64,000 nucleotides of DNA, from positions 1 to 64,000 of the forward strand of contig JAOTVA010000008.1 in the NCBI GenBank assembly GCA_029863645.1, given 5' to 3'. This stretch comes from Gemmatimonadota bacterium (GTDB lineage: Bacteria > Gemmatimonadota > Gemmatimonadetes > Longimicrobiales > Gaopeijiaceae). Both the position numbers and the translations under genes were made by a program. This document shows positions 18,502-27,404 of the stretch, in pieces. The notes below the pieces were generated by a model. The model was not told the origin of the DNA and ran no database searches. It was given only the letters and a program-made list of their open reading frames with translations. The stretch's first letter is position 1. Each line of letters opens with the position of its first letter.

Positions 18502-19992
18502 ATGCAAGTGCGCTATGTGGATACAGCCCCTCAGTCGCATGAGACGGAGTTGCTCGCCTGTGGCGTGATCCAAGGCACCGAGTCGCCGGAGGGAGCGCTC
18601 GGGGATCTCGACAAGGCCACGGGGGGCGCAGTCGGCCGCGCGCTCACATCCGGCGACATGCGTGGTCGCAAGGCCGACCAGCTCATGCTGTACGGCGGCG
18701 ACAGCGGGCCCCGCAGGATCCTCCTGCTCGGGATCGGCAAGGCGGACGACGTGAGCACCGAGGTCGTGCGTCGTTTGGCCGGCAGGGCCGTGCGTGCCGC
18801 AGAAAAGTTGGGAATCGAGGGCATTACGGTGAGCCTGGACGGGCTCGGTGCGCTGGGAGACGAGGCGAAGGCCCAGGCGGCGGCAGAGGGCGCCGCGCTG
18901 GCCGCGTGGCGATTCCAGGAGCTCAAGGCTCCAGACGAGGAGGAGCCCACAACCGACGTGTCCTCCGTCGATATCGTCGGCGCCGGCGACCCGGACGCAC
19001 TAAGCACGGGCAGCATGGCCGGGGCGGCCATCGCGCGTGCGGAGAACTTCGCTCGTACGCTGCAGTCGCGACCCGGCAATGTTGCGACGCCTAGCCACAT
19101 CGCCGCGGAAGCCGAGCGCATGGCCGGCTCCGTTGGGCTCGACGTGACGATCTTCGACGAGAAGCGCCTGGCGGCCGAGGGCATGCACGCGATTCTGGCC
19201 GTTTCGCAGGGTTCAGAGGAAGAAGCACGGCTCATCGTGCTGGAGAACCACGGCGGGAAGAAGGGCGACGCACCGCTGATTCTCGTCGGAAAGGGTCTGT
19301 CGTTCGACGCTGGGGGCATCTCGCTCAAGCCGCCCGCCGGTATGGAGGATATGAAGTACGACATGTCGGGCGGCGCGGCGGTGATCGGCGCGATGCAGGC
19401 GATTGCCGAGCTGGGCGTGAAAGCCAACGTGGTCGGCATCGTGCCTTCATCGGAGAACCTCCCGTCGGGAACCGCGGTCAAGCCGGGCGATGTGATTCAG
19501 ACGCTTGCCGGGAAGACGGTCGAGGTCATCAACACCGACGCGGAAGGCCGACTCATTCTCGCAGACGCGCTCGCCTACGGGGCGCGCATGAATCCGGCAG
19601 CCATGGTGGACTGTGCGACGCTCACCGGTGGGGTGGTGGTCGCTCTCGGACGCCACGCCGTTGGCCTCTTCGGAAATGATCCCGACCTCGTCGACGAGGT
19701 GCTCGAGGCCGGCGAAACGACAGGGCAGCGCTGCTGGGAGCTGCCGATGTGGAGCGAGTACAGGAAGCAGTTGGACAGCACCACGGCGGACCTCCAAAAC
19801 ATCGGGGGCAGGGAGGGCTCCTCGATCACGGCGGCGTGCTTCCTCGCCGAGTTCGTGGGCGAAGCGAAGTGGGCGCACCTGGACATCGCGGGGACGGCCT
19901 ACGGCGACGGAGACGTGCCGTATCTGAGGAAGGGCGGGTATGGTCTGCCGACGCGGCTTCTCGTCGAATGGGTGCGGAGCCGCACCAGGTGA
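18502..19992 (+). CDS. pepA: Leucyl aminopeptidase (M17 family)
   Basis: A cytosolic metallo-exopeptidase releasing N-terminal residues, especially Leu. The catalytic half carries the diagnostic NTDAEGRL motif and the metal- and substrate-binding segments LVGKGLSFDAGGISLKPP and MKYDMSGGAAVIGAM, with the bicarbonate-site Arg in the NTDAEGRL loop. The N-terminal half (about 150 residues) is the usual variable macro-like domain. It follows icd by 3 bases. The stop codon overlaps the GTG start of the next gene (GTGA), so the outer-membrane protein downstream is translationally coupled to it, an unusual pairing. Confidence 0.94.
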   Translation: MQVRYVDTAPQSHETELLACGVIQGTESPEGALGDLDKATGGAVGRALTSGDMRGRKADQLMLYGGDSGPRRILLLGIGKADDVSTEVVRRLAGRAVRAAEKLGIEGITVSLDGLGALGDEAKAQAAAEGAALAAWRFQELKAPDEEEPTTDVSSVDIVGAGDPDALSTGSMAGAAIARAENFARTLQSRPGNVATPSHIAAEAERMAGSVGLDVTIFDEKRLAAEGMHAILAVSQGSEEEARLIVLENHGGKKGDAPLILVGKGLSFDAGGISLKPPAGMEDMKYDMSGGAAVIGAMQAIAELGVKANVVGIVPSSENLPSGTAVKPGDVIQTLAGKTVEVINTDAEGRLILADALAYGARMNPAAMVDCATLTGGVVVALGRHAVGLFGNDPDLVDEVLEAGETTGQRCWELPMWSEYRKQLDSTTADLQNIGGREGSSITAACFLAEFVGEAKWAHLDIAGTAYGDGDVPYLRKGGYGLPTRLLVEWVRSRTR

Positions 19993-21875
19993 CAGTAGAC
20001 GCTCGCCGCCTTCGCGTGCCGCTGCGATGGCTCGCGGCGGGCGTCTTTGCTGTGACTTACGTGTCCCCCACCGCTGCACAAATCCCCGGTACGGGAACAG
20101 CGCCGAGGGACTCGGTGGGGACGAGCACAGATTCGCTTACCCAGGCCCAGCAGGACTCCGTGCCTGCCGACACGATCTTCTACAACCTTCCCTCGTTGGA
20201 TCACGGTGCCCCCGCGGGGTTCGCCACCGGGGTCTGGTCTTGGGACCGTGAGGCGATCCTGGTCTCGGCTGCGAACAACCTCGCCGAGCTTCTCGCCGAC
20301 CTTCCGGGTGTGATCGCGCTCCGCGGCGGGGACTACGGCACACCGGCCGCACTGAGTGCCTTCGGCTCCGGTGCTGGGGGCGTGCGGATCATCCGCGATG
20401 GCTTCGAGGTGACTCCCCTCGACGGCGGCGTGGCTGATCTCCAGCGCGTCGGGCTCGGGGGAGTCGGTGCGGTGAGGGTCGAGCGCAGGGGAGGTGAACT
20501 CCTCATCGAGCTGACGGCGTATCGATACGACGACGGCCGGCCCTACTCGCTCGTCGAGGCGGGCACAGGTCAGCTCGACACGAACCTCTTTCGAGGGACG
20601 TACGCCGATCCCACTGCGCTCGGCGGGAGCATTGCGGGGGCGCTGGAGCGGGTCGACACGCGCGGCTTCGGGGAGGACGAAGGGGGGAACCGCACCGGCG
20701 CTTGGTTCAGGTATCAGTTCCACAGAGGCGACCGCGCCGGTGTGGCCCTGGACTACCGCAGCATGAACTCTCAGACCGAAGTGCCTGACTACGCGACCTC
20801 CGCTCGTCGAACGGACATCACGCTGCGAGGGCGGCTCGAGATCGTCGACGGGGTCGTCGCCGAGGTGTATACAGGCAAGTCCTCGCACGACGTGAAAGAT
20901 GTGCGGGAGGCGTACGACTTCGAGGGAGGGTCGCGGGATCAGCATGGCGTGCGGGTGGCTATTCGTCGGGATGGGTTCTGGGCACGAAGTGCCTTCCGGC
21001 TCCACAGCGACGACGAGCTGCCCACGCACCGGCTCGAGGGGTCCGGCGGCTTCACGCGCGCGAACATAGGTGCGTACGGCAACGCCTCCCGCGCGACATG
21101 GGACGGATCCTCCGTCTTTGGTTACGGCGTCGGTGGTTGGCTGGGGCCGGTCGCGGGGGTCACGGTCTTCGGGTCGTTGGACGGGGGCTCTTATGCCGGC
21201 CCGTCCGGACCGGTGCTCGACGAGCTGCCCGCCGTGGAAACGCCCGCTCCACCCCTCCCCATCATCCCGCCCGTGGCCCCTCCGGGGCCGACCGCGCTCA
21301 TTGCCGACCGAACCCTGATCCGGCTTGGTGCCTCTGCCTCGTTGTTCGGCGTGACGCTGGCGGGGGCGGGCCTCCGCGCGGACGCCGGCGTGCACTACCC
21401 GCTCGGTCTCGAGCTTGACCGAGGGGCCCCAAATGCTCTGGGCGGGGAGCGTTACGGGATCGAGGGATGGGCGAGTCTACCGATGCCGATGGAGGGGCTA
21501 CGCCTCGAAGGCTCGTATCAGCACTGGGACTCTGACGGGCCGTATCTGCCCAAACGCATCTATCGCGCGGCCTTTATGTTTCACCGCGTGTACCTCGAAA
21601 CTGGCAACTTCGAGTTGTGGTGGTCGCTCGGGGTGCGGGGCCACGACCCGATGTCGGTGTTCGTCCCCGACGATGGCGCGGGCGGGCCCGGCGGCCTGCA
21701 GACCGTCCCGTTCTATCAGAACTGGTATGGCCAGATTCAGGCTCGCATTCTGACGGTCCGGCTTTTCTTCACTTGGGAGAATCTGGCCGTCCGCCGAAAC
21801 CTCCAGAACTTCCCAGGTCGGCTCCTTCCGCCTACTCGCTCGTTCTTCGGGCTCCGCTGGGATCTTTGGAACTGA
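19989..21875 (+). CDS. TonB-receptor-like outer-membrane protein, coupled to pepA
   Basis: The track starts at 19749 inside pepA; I use GTG 19989, which overlaps the pepA stop and gives a 628-residue precursor with a signal peptide (WLAAGVFAVTYVSPTAAQ). Residues about 70-175 resemble a TonB-receptor plug (NLAELLADLPGVIALRGGDYG ... VRIIRDGFEVTPLDGG), and the rest is a beta-barrel ending LRWDLWN. At this length the barrel is shorter than in classic siderophore receptors (usually 650-800+ residues). I see no TonB box, no carboxypeptidase-like N-domain and no metal-binding motif. Substrate unknown; a peptide link via PepA is only a guess. Confidence 0.7.
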   Translation: MTVDARRLRVPLRWLAAGVFAVTYVSPTAAQIPGTGTAPRDSVGTSTDSLTQAQQDSVPADTIFYNLPSLDHGAPAGFATGVWSWDREAILVSAANNLAELLADLPGVIALRGGDYGTPAALSAFGSGAGGVRIIRDGFEVTPLDGGVADLQRVGLGGVGAVRVERRGGELLIELTAYRYDDGRPYSLVEAGTGQLDTNLFRGTYADPTALGGSIAGALERVDTRGFGEDEGGNRTGAWFRYQFHRGDRAGVALDYRSMNSQTEVPDYATSARRTDITLRGRLEIVDGVVAEVYTGKSSHDVKDVREAYDFEGGSRDQHGVRVAIRRDGFWARSAFRLHSDDELPTHRLEGSGGFTRANIGAYGNASRATWDGSSVFGYGVGGWLGPVAGVTVFGSLDGGSYAGPSGPVLDELPAVETPAPPLPIIPPVAPPGPTALIADRTLIRLGASASLFGVTLAGAGLRADAGVHYPLGLELDRGAPNALGGERYGIEGWASLPMPMEGLRLEGSYQHWDSDGPYLPKRIYRAAFMFHRVYLETGNFELWWSLGVRGHDPMSVFVPDDGAGGPGGLQTVPFYQNWYGQIQARILTVRLFFTWENLAVRRNLQNFPGRLLPPTRSFFGLRWDLWN

Positions 21876-21984
21876 GCGCCCGCCCCAGCCGCCCTCGCTC
21901 GTCGACCCCCCTGCGCCCACAATCAGGCAGCCCGTATGACCTTGTGTGGTGGCGGGTTACGGCGGCATGGCCCCATCTTCGTCG

Positions 21985-22011
21985 TTGACACTCCTCGACG
22001 TAGCTTAGGCT
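21985..22011 (+). promoter_or_regulatory. Possible promoter for the yicC-gmk-rpoZ operon
   Basis: TTGACA (21985-21990) is a perfect -35; downstream TAGGCT (spacer 15) or TATGCT (spacer 20) could serve as -10, neither at ideal spacing. It lies about 90 bases before the yicC ATG in a 226-base gap with no other visible feature. Confidence 0.35.
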
Positions 22012-22101
22012 ATGCTTTCGTCGTGTCGCCTAGAATCTGGGGCCATGGCGCGCGTAACGCGGGCCGCTGGATTTCTACCACCGGCTCCTAGGGGAGCTTT
22101 C

Positions 22102-22989
22102 ATGATTCGCAGCATGACGGGGTACGGAGAGGCCGAGCGCGATTCGCCCGCAGGTCGGCTACGGCTGGAGGTGAAGACGGTCAATCACCGCTTCTTCAAC
22201 TCGAGCATCAAGACGCCGTCGGGCTTCGACAAGTACGAGGCTCAGCTCACGGCTGCCCTCAAGCGGCATATCTCGCGTGGCCACGTGAGTGCGTACTTAT
22301 CCATCGATCGCGGATCCGTCGAAACCGAGACGCCCTTTAAGCCGGACCTCGTGCGAGCGCGCGCATACCTCGAGGCACTCGAGGCGCTGCGCCACGAGCT
22401 GAATGTGCCTGGCGCGGTGCAACTGTCGATGCTGGCGAACGAGCCGAGCCTCCTGCGTCTACAGCAGGCGGACCGTACCGAGGGCATCGAACCGGAGCTC
22501 CTGACCGAGCTCGCTGAGGCGGCGGCAGCCGCGGTCACGGAGCTCCGTACGGCGGAGGGTCAGCGGTTGGCGGCCGACTTTGTCGAGCGGCTGCGCGTGA
22601 TCCTCGAAGTGCTCGTCCGGATCGAAGCGCGGGCGCCGCAGCGCCTCGCGGAGCAGCGTGACCGCCTTCGCGAGCAGGTCCGCGAGCTGACGGAGCAGGT
22701 CGAGGTGGACGAAGACCGTCTGGCTCGGGAAATCGCCTATCTGGCCGAGCGATGGGACATCAACGAAGAGCTCGTACGCTTCCGCTCACACGTAGAGCTC
22801 TTTGCCGAAGCGCTCGAGGGGGACGCCTCGGAGCCGGTAGGCAAACGTCTCGGCTTTCTGGTCCAAGAGATGAACCGCGAGGCCAACACGATCGCCTCGA
22901 AGGCCAACGACGCGGATATCGCCCAGGGGGCCATGGGCTTGAAGGAGGAGATCGAGCGGATCCGCGAGCAAGTCGAGAACGTCGAGTGA
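22102..22989 (+). CDS. yicC: YicC/YloC family endoribonuclease
   Basis: I start at ATG 22102 (MIRSMTGYGEAE), the family's invariant N-terminus, preceded by GGGGAG; the track start is 30 codons upstream. The C-terminal block GKRLGFLVQEMNREANTIASKANDADIAQ is the other signature of the YicC family, and the middle is a long coiled-coil-like helical region. Members are RNases implicated in sRNA and mRNA turnover. yicC next to gmk and rpoZ is a recurrent bacterial arrangement and supports the call. Confidence 0.93.
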   Translation: MIRSMTGYGEAERDSPAGRLRLEVKTVNHRFFNSSIKTPSGFDKYEAQLTAALKRHISRGHVSAYLSIDRGSVETETPFKPDLVRARAYLEALEALRHELNVPGAVQLSMLANEPSLLRLQQADRTEGIEPELLTELAEAAAAAVTELRTAEGQRLAADFVERLRVILEVLVRIEARAPQRLAEQRDRLREQVRELTEQVEVDEDRLAREIAYLAERWDINEELVRFRSHVELFAEALEGDASEPVGKRLGFLVQEMNREANTIASKANDADIAQGAMGLKEEIERIREQVENVE

Positions 22990-23651
22990 GTGAGCGCGCG
23001 AGCCCGGTGGTACTTGCCGCGCCGAGCGGGACAGGCAAGACGACGCTCGCGCGTAGGCTGGTCGAGGACAGGGAGGACTACGTCTTCTCCATCTCCGCCA
23101 CCACGCGCCCGCCGCGTCCGGGGGAGCGCGACGGCATCGACTATCATTTCGTAGACCGTGCGCGCTTCGAAGAGATGGTCGTTTCGGGCGAGTTCGCCGA
23201 GTGGGCCGAGGTGCACGGGCGGCTATACGGGACCCCACAGGCTCAGCTAAAGCACGCGGCCGAGAGTGGGGTTCATGTCGTCCTCGATATCGACGTCCAG
23301 GGCGCCCGTCAGCTCAGCGCCTCCGTCCCTGACACCAAGCTGATCTTCGTGCTACCCCCAGATGTTGGTACCTTGCTGTCCCGTCTGACAGGTCGCGGCA
23401 CCGAAGGGCCGGCCGAGGTGGCGCGGCGCCTGGAATCGGCGCTCGAAGAGTTGCAGGCGGTGGAGAACTTCGACTACGTAGTGGTGAACGACGACCTGGA
23501 ACGGTGCCTCGGAATGATCCGCGGCATCGTGTCTGGCGAGATTCGCGCGATGGGACACGAAGCGGTGGAGCAGGACGTGGAGGTGTTTCGCTCCGAGATC
23601 CGCCGCATTCTCGCCGACGATTTCTCAGACTATACGAACGTCTCGTCATAG
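22986..23651 (+). CDS. gmk: Guanylate kinase
   Basis: Phosphorylates GMP to GDP in nucleotide synthesis. I take GTG 22986, whose bases overlap the yicC stop, giving 221 residues starting VSERASPVVLAAPSGTGKTT. The P-loop (APSGTGKTT), GMP-binding segment SISATTRPPRPGERDGIDYHF and lid region are intact, along with LDIDVQGARQL. The P-loop reads APSGTGKTT where many homologues have GPSGAGKST, still a valid Walker A. The C-terminal 20 residues extend a little past the core domain. Confidence 0.93.
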   Translation: MSERASPVVLAAPSGTGKTTLARRLVEDREDYVFSISATTRPPRPGERDGIDYHFVDRARFEEMVVSGEFAEWAEVHGRLYGTPQAQLKHAAESGVHVVLDIDVQGARQLSASVPDTKLIFVLPPDVGTLLSRLTGRGTEGPAEVARRLESALEELQAVENFDYVVVNDDLERCLGMIRGIVSGEIRAMGHEAVEQDVEVFRSEIRRILADDFSDYTNVSS

Positions 23652-23661
23652 GAGTAGATGG

Positions 23662-23880
23662 ATGAGAGTCTTTACGCCCAACGAGGTCGCCAAGGGTACC
23701 GAGAGCAAGTACCTCGGCGTTCTGGTGGCCGCGAAGTACGCCCGCGAGTTGAACTCGCTCCCCAGCGACGCCATGCCCCTGGGAGAAGAGAAGAAGCTCA
23801 CGACGCGCGCGCTGGAGGCGCTGACCTCGGGACAGATTGAGTTTCGCCTCGTGAAGCGTCGCCGTCGCGAGGAAGGCTGA
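23662..23880 (+). CDS. rpoZ: RNA polymerase omega subunit
   Basis: A 72-residue protein: MRVFTPNEVAKGTESKYLGVLVAAKYARELN, then LTTRALEALTSGQIEFRLVKRRR. The KYLGVLVAAKYAREL helix and the TRALEALTSGQIEF segment match the omega fold, which chaperones the beta' subunit and binds ppGpp in some phyla. Position directly after gmk is the classic rpoZ location. A GAGTAGATGG-type region before the ATG gives only a weak ribosome-binding site. Confidence 0.88.
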   Translation: MRVFTPNEVAKGTESKYLGVLVAAKYARELNSLPSDAMPLGEEKKLTTRALEALTSGQIEFRLVKRRRREEG

Positions 23881-23920
23881 CGCAGGACCTGCCGGACTAG
23901 CCGGCCCCAAGGAGCTCAGC

Positions 23921-25162
23921 GTGCCCAGACCCGAGCTCGTTCCCCGTCGTCCGTGGCAGGGCCGGCGAATCTTGCTCGGGGTCACCGGTGGCATCGCCGC
24001 GTACAAGTCCATTCAGCTTGCGCGCGACCTCACCCGGCTCGGAGCCGAGGTCGACGTCGTCCTCACCGCCGCGGCGCAGAAGTTCGTAGCACCGCTCTCC
24101 TTCGAAGGGGTGACGGGCCGGCCGGTGCTTACCGACCTCTTCTCCGTCGACGGCGCGGCCATGCACCTGCGTCTCGGCAAAGACGCCGATGCCATCTGCG
24201 TCGCTCCCGCAACCGCCGACTTTGTGGCGAGGGCTGCCGAGGGAAGGGCCGACGACCTGCTTTGTACCGCTCTGCTGGCCACCCATGCGCCCGTCGTGGT
24301 ATGCCCGGCGATGAACGACCGCATGTTCGCCCACCCGCAGGTGCAGGAGAATGTAGAGCGACTCCGCCAGCGCCCCGGCTACGTCATCGCCGGACCGGGT
24401 GTGGGAGCACTGGCCGCGGGCGAGGAAGGGGGTCCGGGAAGGATGCTGGAGCCACAGGACATCACCGAGTACATCGGCCGAGCGCTGGGCGCGGAGGACG
24501 CATACCGCGAGCGCAGGGTGTTGGTCACCGCAGGCCCCACGCGTGAAGCGCTTGATCCGGTACGCTACGTAGGCAACCGCTCGTCTGGACGGATGGGGTA
24601 CGCCGTCGCCGCAGCCGCTTGGCGGAGGGGTGCATCGGTCACGCTCGTCTCCGGGCCGTCCTCGCTCGAGCCGCCCGTGGGCGTGGACCTGGTGCGCGTG
24701 CAGAGCGCAGATGAGATGTTCGCGGCCGTGGCGGACGCCATCGGAGCCGCGGACGTATCCGTGTTCGCTGCGGCGGTGGCGGACTTCCGGCCGACTACCA
24801 CCGAGAGCGACAAGGTCAAGCGGGAAGCGGTCGGGGATGAGTTCGCCGTGTTGCTGGCTCCCAACCCGGATATCGCGGGGGAGACCCGAGACCGTCGCAA
24901 GGCCGGAAGCGTCACAGTGGGCTTCGCGCTCGAGACGACGGACCTGCTGGAGAACGCCCGCAAGAAGCTGGCGAAGAAGGACTTCGACCTGCTCGTCGCA
25001 AACGACGTGACGCAGGAGGGCGCTGGCTTCGACGTAGAGACCAACCGAGTGACGATTCTCGACAAGCAAGGGGAGCCGGAGTCCTTGCCGCTGATGTCGA
25101 AGGATGCGGTCGCGGAGGAGATTCTCGACCGGGTCGCCTCGCGCTTATCGGCGAGGCGGTGA
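23921..25162 (+). CDS. coaBC: Bifunctional phosphopantothenoylcysteine decarboxylase / phosphopantothenate-cysteine ligase
   Basis: Carries out two successive steps of coenzyme A synthesis. The CoaC half (residues 1-180) has the flavin-binding GVTGGIAAYKSIQLARDL, the catalytic His region AMHLRLGKDADAICVAPATADF and the PAMNDRM substrate motif. The CoaB half begins near residue 190 with VLVTAGPTREALDPVRYVGNRSSGRMGYAVA, followed by a synthetase region with KVKRE and LLVANDV. The GTG start has a good ribosome-binding site (AAGGAG, 6 bases upstream). It belongs to the gmk-rpoZ run. Confidence 0.95.
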   Translation: MPRPELVPRRPWQGRRILLGVTGGIAAYKSIQLARDLTRLGAEVDVVLTAAAQKFVAPLSFEGVTGRPVLTDLFSVDGAAMHLRLGKDADAICVAPATADFVARAAEGRADDLLCTALLATHAPVVVCPAMNDRMFAHPQVQENVERLRQRPGYVIAGPGVGALAAGEEGGPGRMLEPQDITEYIGRALGAEDAYRERRVLVTAGPTREALDPVRYVGNRSSGRMGYAVAAAAWRRGASVTLVSGPSSLEPPVGVDLVRVQSADEMFAAVADAIGAADVSVFAAAVADFRPTTTESDKVKREAVGDEFAVLLAPNPDIAGETRDRRKAGSVTVGFALETTDLLENARKKLAKKDFDLLVANDVTQEGAGFDVETNRVTILDKQGEPESLPLMSKDAVAEEILDRVASRLSARR

Positions 25163-25166
25163 GGGA

Positions 25167-25955
25167 ATGACTCACGATAGCCGTGACTCCGCTCGCGACG
25201 GTGCGCGACTCCTACGCCAGCGAATGGAGATGGGGGAGCACGAACTCTTCCTCGATGGACTGACTCGGGAGCAAGCCTTGAGCCTCGCCGCCGCGGCGCG
25301 AAAGGGAGCTACGCGGGCCGCCGTGCAGGTCTCGCCCACGCCGTTTGCGGCGTCCGTGCCGGCGGCGCCTGCAACAGCGGCGAAGCTTGCGGTCCTGCCG
25401 GCGTCCTACGAAGAGCTGCGTGACACCGCCCTCGTGTGCACACGGTGTCGACTTTCCGAGACGCGCACGCAGGTCGTTTTCTCCGACGGCGCCGTGAACG
25501 CGCGGCTGGTCGTCGTGGGCGAAGCGCCCGGGGCGAATGAGGACGCGTCAGGCCTGCCATTCGTCGGGGCGGCAGGCAAGTACCTGGACCTCTTGCTGGC
25601 TAGCGTCGGGCTGTCGCGAGAGGACTCCGTGTATATCTGCAACGTGCTCAAGTGTCGCCCGCCGGCGAACCGAAATCCCATGGCGGACGAGATCGACGCG
25701 TGCGCGCCCTTCCTGAAGAGGCAGCTCGAGTTGATTCGCCCCATGGCCCTCTTGGCAGTCGGATCGTTCGCCGCTCAACTGCTGACCGGGAGCGAGAAGA
25801 CGGCGCTCGGAAAGCTTCGTGGCCAGGTGCATTCGTACGAGGGTGTCCCGCTCGTGTGCACCTACCATCCGGCCGCGTTGCTTCGGAACCCCAAGTGGAC
25901 TAGATCCTTCTGGGACGACCTCCAACTGCTCCGCACCCTCTTGGATGGCGCGTAA
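25167..25955 (+). CDS. Uracil-DNA glycosylase, family 4 (iron-sulfur type)
   Basis: Removes uracil from DNA at the start of base-excision repair. I use ATG 25167 (MTHDSRDSARDG), with GGTGAGGG just upstream, rather than the track start inside coaBC. The catalytic domain covers the last 190 residues: CTRCRLSETRTQVVF with iron-sulfur cysteines, the active-site VVVGEAPGANEDASGLPFVGAAG, VYICNVLKCRPPANRNP, and the DNA-intercalating TYHPAALLRNP loop. The first 80 residues are a variable, Ala-rich extension. A close bacterial family-5 enzyme is less likely given the GEAPGxNED motif. Confidence 0.9.
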   Translation: MTHDSRDSARDGARLLRQRMEMGEHELFLDGLTREQALSLAAAARKGATRAAVQVSPTPFAASVPAAPATAAKLAVLPASYEELRDTALVCTRCRLSETRTQVVFSDGAVNARLVVVGEAPGANEDASGLPFVGAAGKYLDLLLASVGLSREDSVYICNVLKCRPPANRNPMADEIDACAPFLKRQLELIRPMALLAVGSFAAQLLTGSEKTALGKLRGQVHSYEGVPLVCTYHPAALLRNPKWTRSFWDDLQLLRTLLDGA

Positions 25956-25979
25956 GCCACGCGCCTGCTGATCGCATCC

Positions 25980-27404
25980 ATGGAAGCTTCGCCGACCTTC
26001 GCCGACCGGGTCTTCGACCGCACGCCTCCGTTCTCCATGGAGGCGGAGACGGCGGTGCTCGGCGGCATGCTCATCGACCGCGAAGCCGTCACGCGCGCCA
26101 TCGAGCACATCGACGACGGGATGTTCTACCGTGAGGCCAACCGGCGGCTCTACCGCTCCATGGTGCGGCTTTTCGAGCGCGGCGACGTCATCGACGTCAT
26201 CACTGTCGCGGAGGAGCTGAAGAAGACCGGAGAGCTCGACTCGGCGGGGGGCTTCGACTACCTGGGCTCGCTCGTCGATGCGGTGCCGACCGCCGCGAAC
26301 CTGGAGTACCACGCCCGCATCGTGCGGGACAAGGCGCTGCTACGCCGCCTGGTCGAGCAGTCCACGCAGATCATCCGGGACGTGTACGACCAGGGCGAGC
26401 GCGGCGTCGACGAGATCTTGGATCAGGCCGAAGCGCGCATCTTCCAGGTTGCGGAGAGTCACAAGCGCGAGGGCTTCGTCTGGATCAAGGAGATCCTGTG
26501 GGCCGCGTTCGAGCACATCGAGCGGTTGCAGGAATCCGACAGCGGCATCACGGGGGTCCCGACCGGCTTCGCCGATCTCGATCGCATGACTACGGGGCTG
26601 CAGAAGGGCGACCTCGTCATCGTCGCGGCGCGGCCCTCGATGGGTAAGACGTCGATGGCCCTCAACATGGCCGCGAACGCGGCGATTTCCGAGGGTCTTC
26701 CGGTCGCCATCTTCTCTCTGGAGATGTCTTCCGAGCAGCTCGTGCAGCGGCTCCTGTGCGCCGAAGGCCGTATCGATGCACAGAAGCTCCGCCGGGGTCG
26801 GTTGTCACAGGAGGAGCATCAGCGCCTCGCCGCGGCCGCAGGCCACCTCAACACGGCTCCGATCTGGATCGACGACCAGCCGGGCGCCAACGTTCTCGAG
26901 ATCCGCGCCAAGGCTCGACGCCTCCAATCAGAACTCCGCTCCGACGGCAAGGATCTGCGCATGGTCCTCATCGACTACATGCAGCTCATGTCGGGGACCG
27001 CAAGATCGGAGAGCCGCGTCCAAGAGGTCAGCGAGATCTCCCGCGGACTGAAGGCGCTGGCACGTGAGCTCGACGTGCCAGTGGTAGCGCTGTCCCAGCT
27101 CAGCCGCGGTCCCGAGCAGCGCACCGACAAGCGACCCATGCTCTCCGATTTGAGGGAGTCGGGGTCGATCGAGCAGGATGCCGATGTAGTCATGTTCCTG
27201 TACCGTCCCGAGTACTACGCTCCGGCAGAGAAACGTGACGAACTGGAGGGGAAGTCAGAGTTGATCGTAAGCAAACAGCGGAATGGACCGACCGGCGTCA
27301 TCGAGCTGTACTTCCAGAAGGCCTATACCCGCTTCGATTCGGTGCAGCGCAGCCCCGGCGCAGCGTCTCATACCCAGGATTCAGGGCCCGGCTTTCGTCA
27401 ATGA
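25980..27404 (+). CDS. dnaB: Replicative DNA helicase DnaB
   Basis: The hexameric 5'-3' helicase at the replication fork. The N-terminal domain begins PPFSMEAETAVLGGMLIDREAV; the C-terminal RecA-like domain has Walker A ARPSMGKTSMALNMA, Walker B VLIDYMQLM, the motif ALSQLSRGPEQR and the arginine-finger region QRNGPTGVIELYF. At 474 residues it has no intein or insertion. It ends with ATGA overlapping ispD. Its place between DNA repair and isoprenoid genes reflects the dense operon rather than a pathway link. Confidence 0.96.
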   Translation: MEASPTFADRVFDRTPPFSMEAETAVLGGMLIDREAVTRAIEHIDDGMFYREANRRLYRSMVRLFERGDVIDVITVAEELKKTGELDSAGGFDYLGSLVDAVPTAANLEYHARIVRDKALLRRLVEQSTQIIRDVYDQGERGVDEILDQAEARIFQVAESHKREGFVWIKEILWAAFEHIERLQESDSGITGVPTGFADLDRMTTGLQKGDLVIVAARPSMGKTSMALNMAANAAISEGLPVAIFSLEMSSEQLVQRLLCAEGRIDAQKLRRGRLSQEEHQRLAAAAGHLNTAPIWIDDQPGANVLEIRAKARRLQSELRSDGKDLRMVLIDYMQLMSGTARSESRVQEVSEISRGLKALARELDVPVVALSQLSRGPEQRTDKRPMLSDLRESGSIEQDADVVMFLYRPEYYAPAEKRDELEGKSELIVSKQRNGPTGVIELYFQKAYTRFDSVQRSPGAASHTQDSGPGFRQ

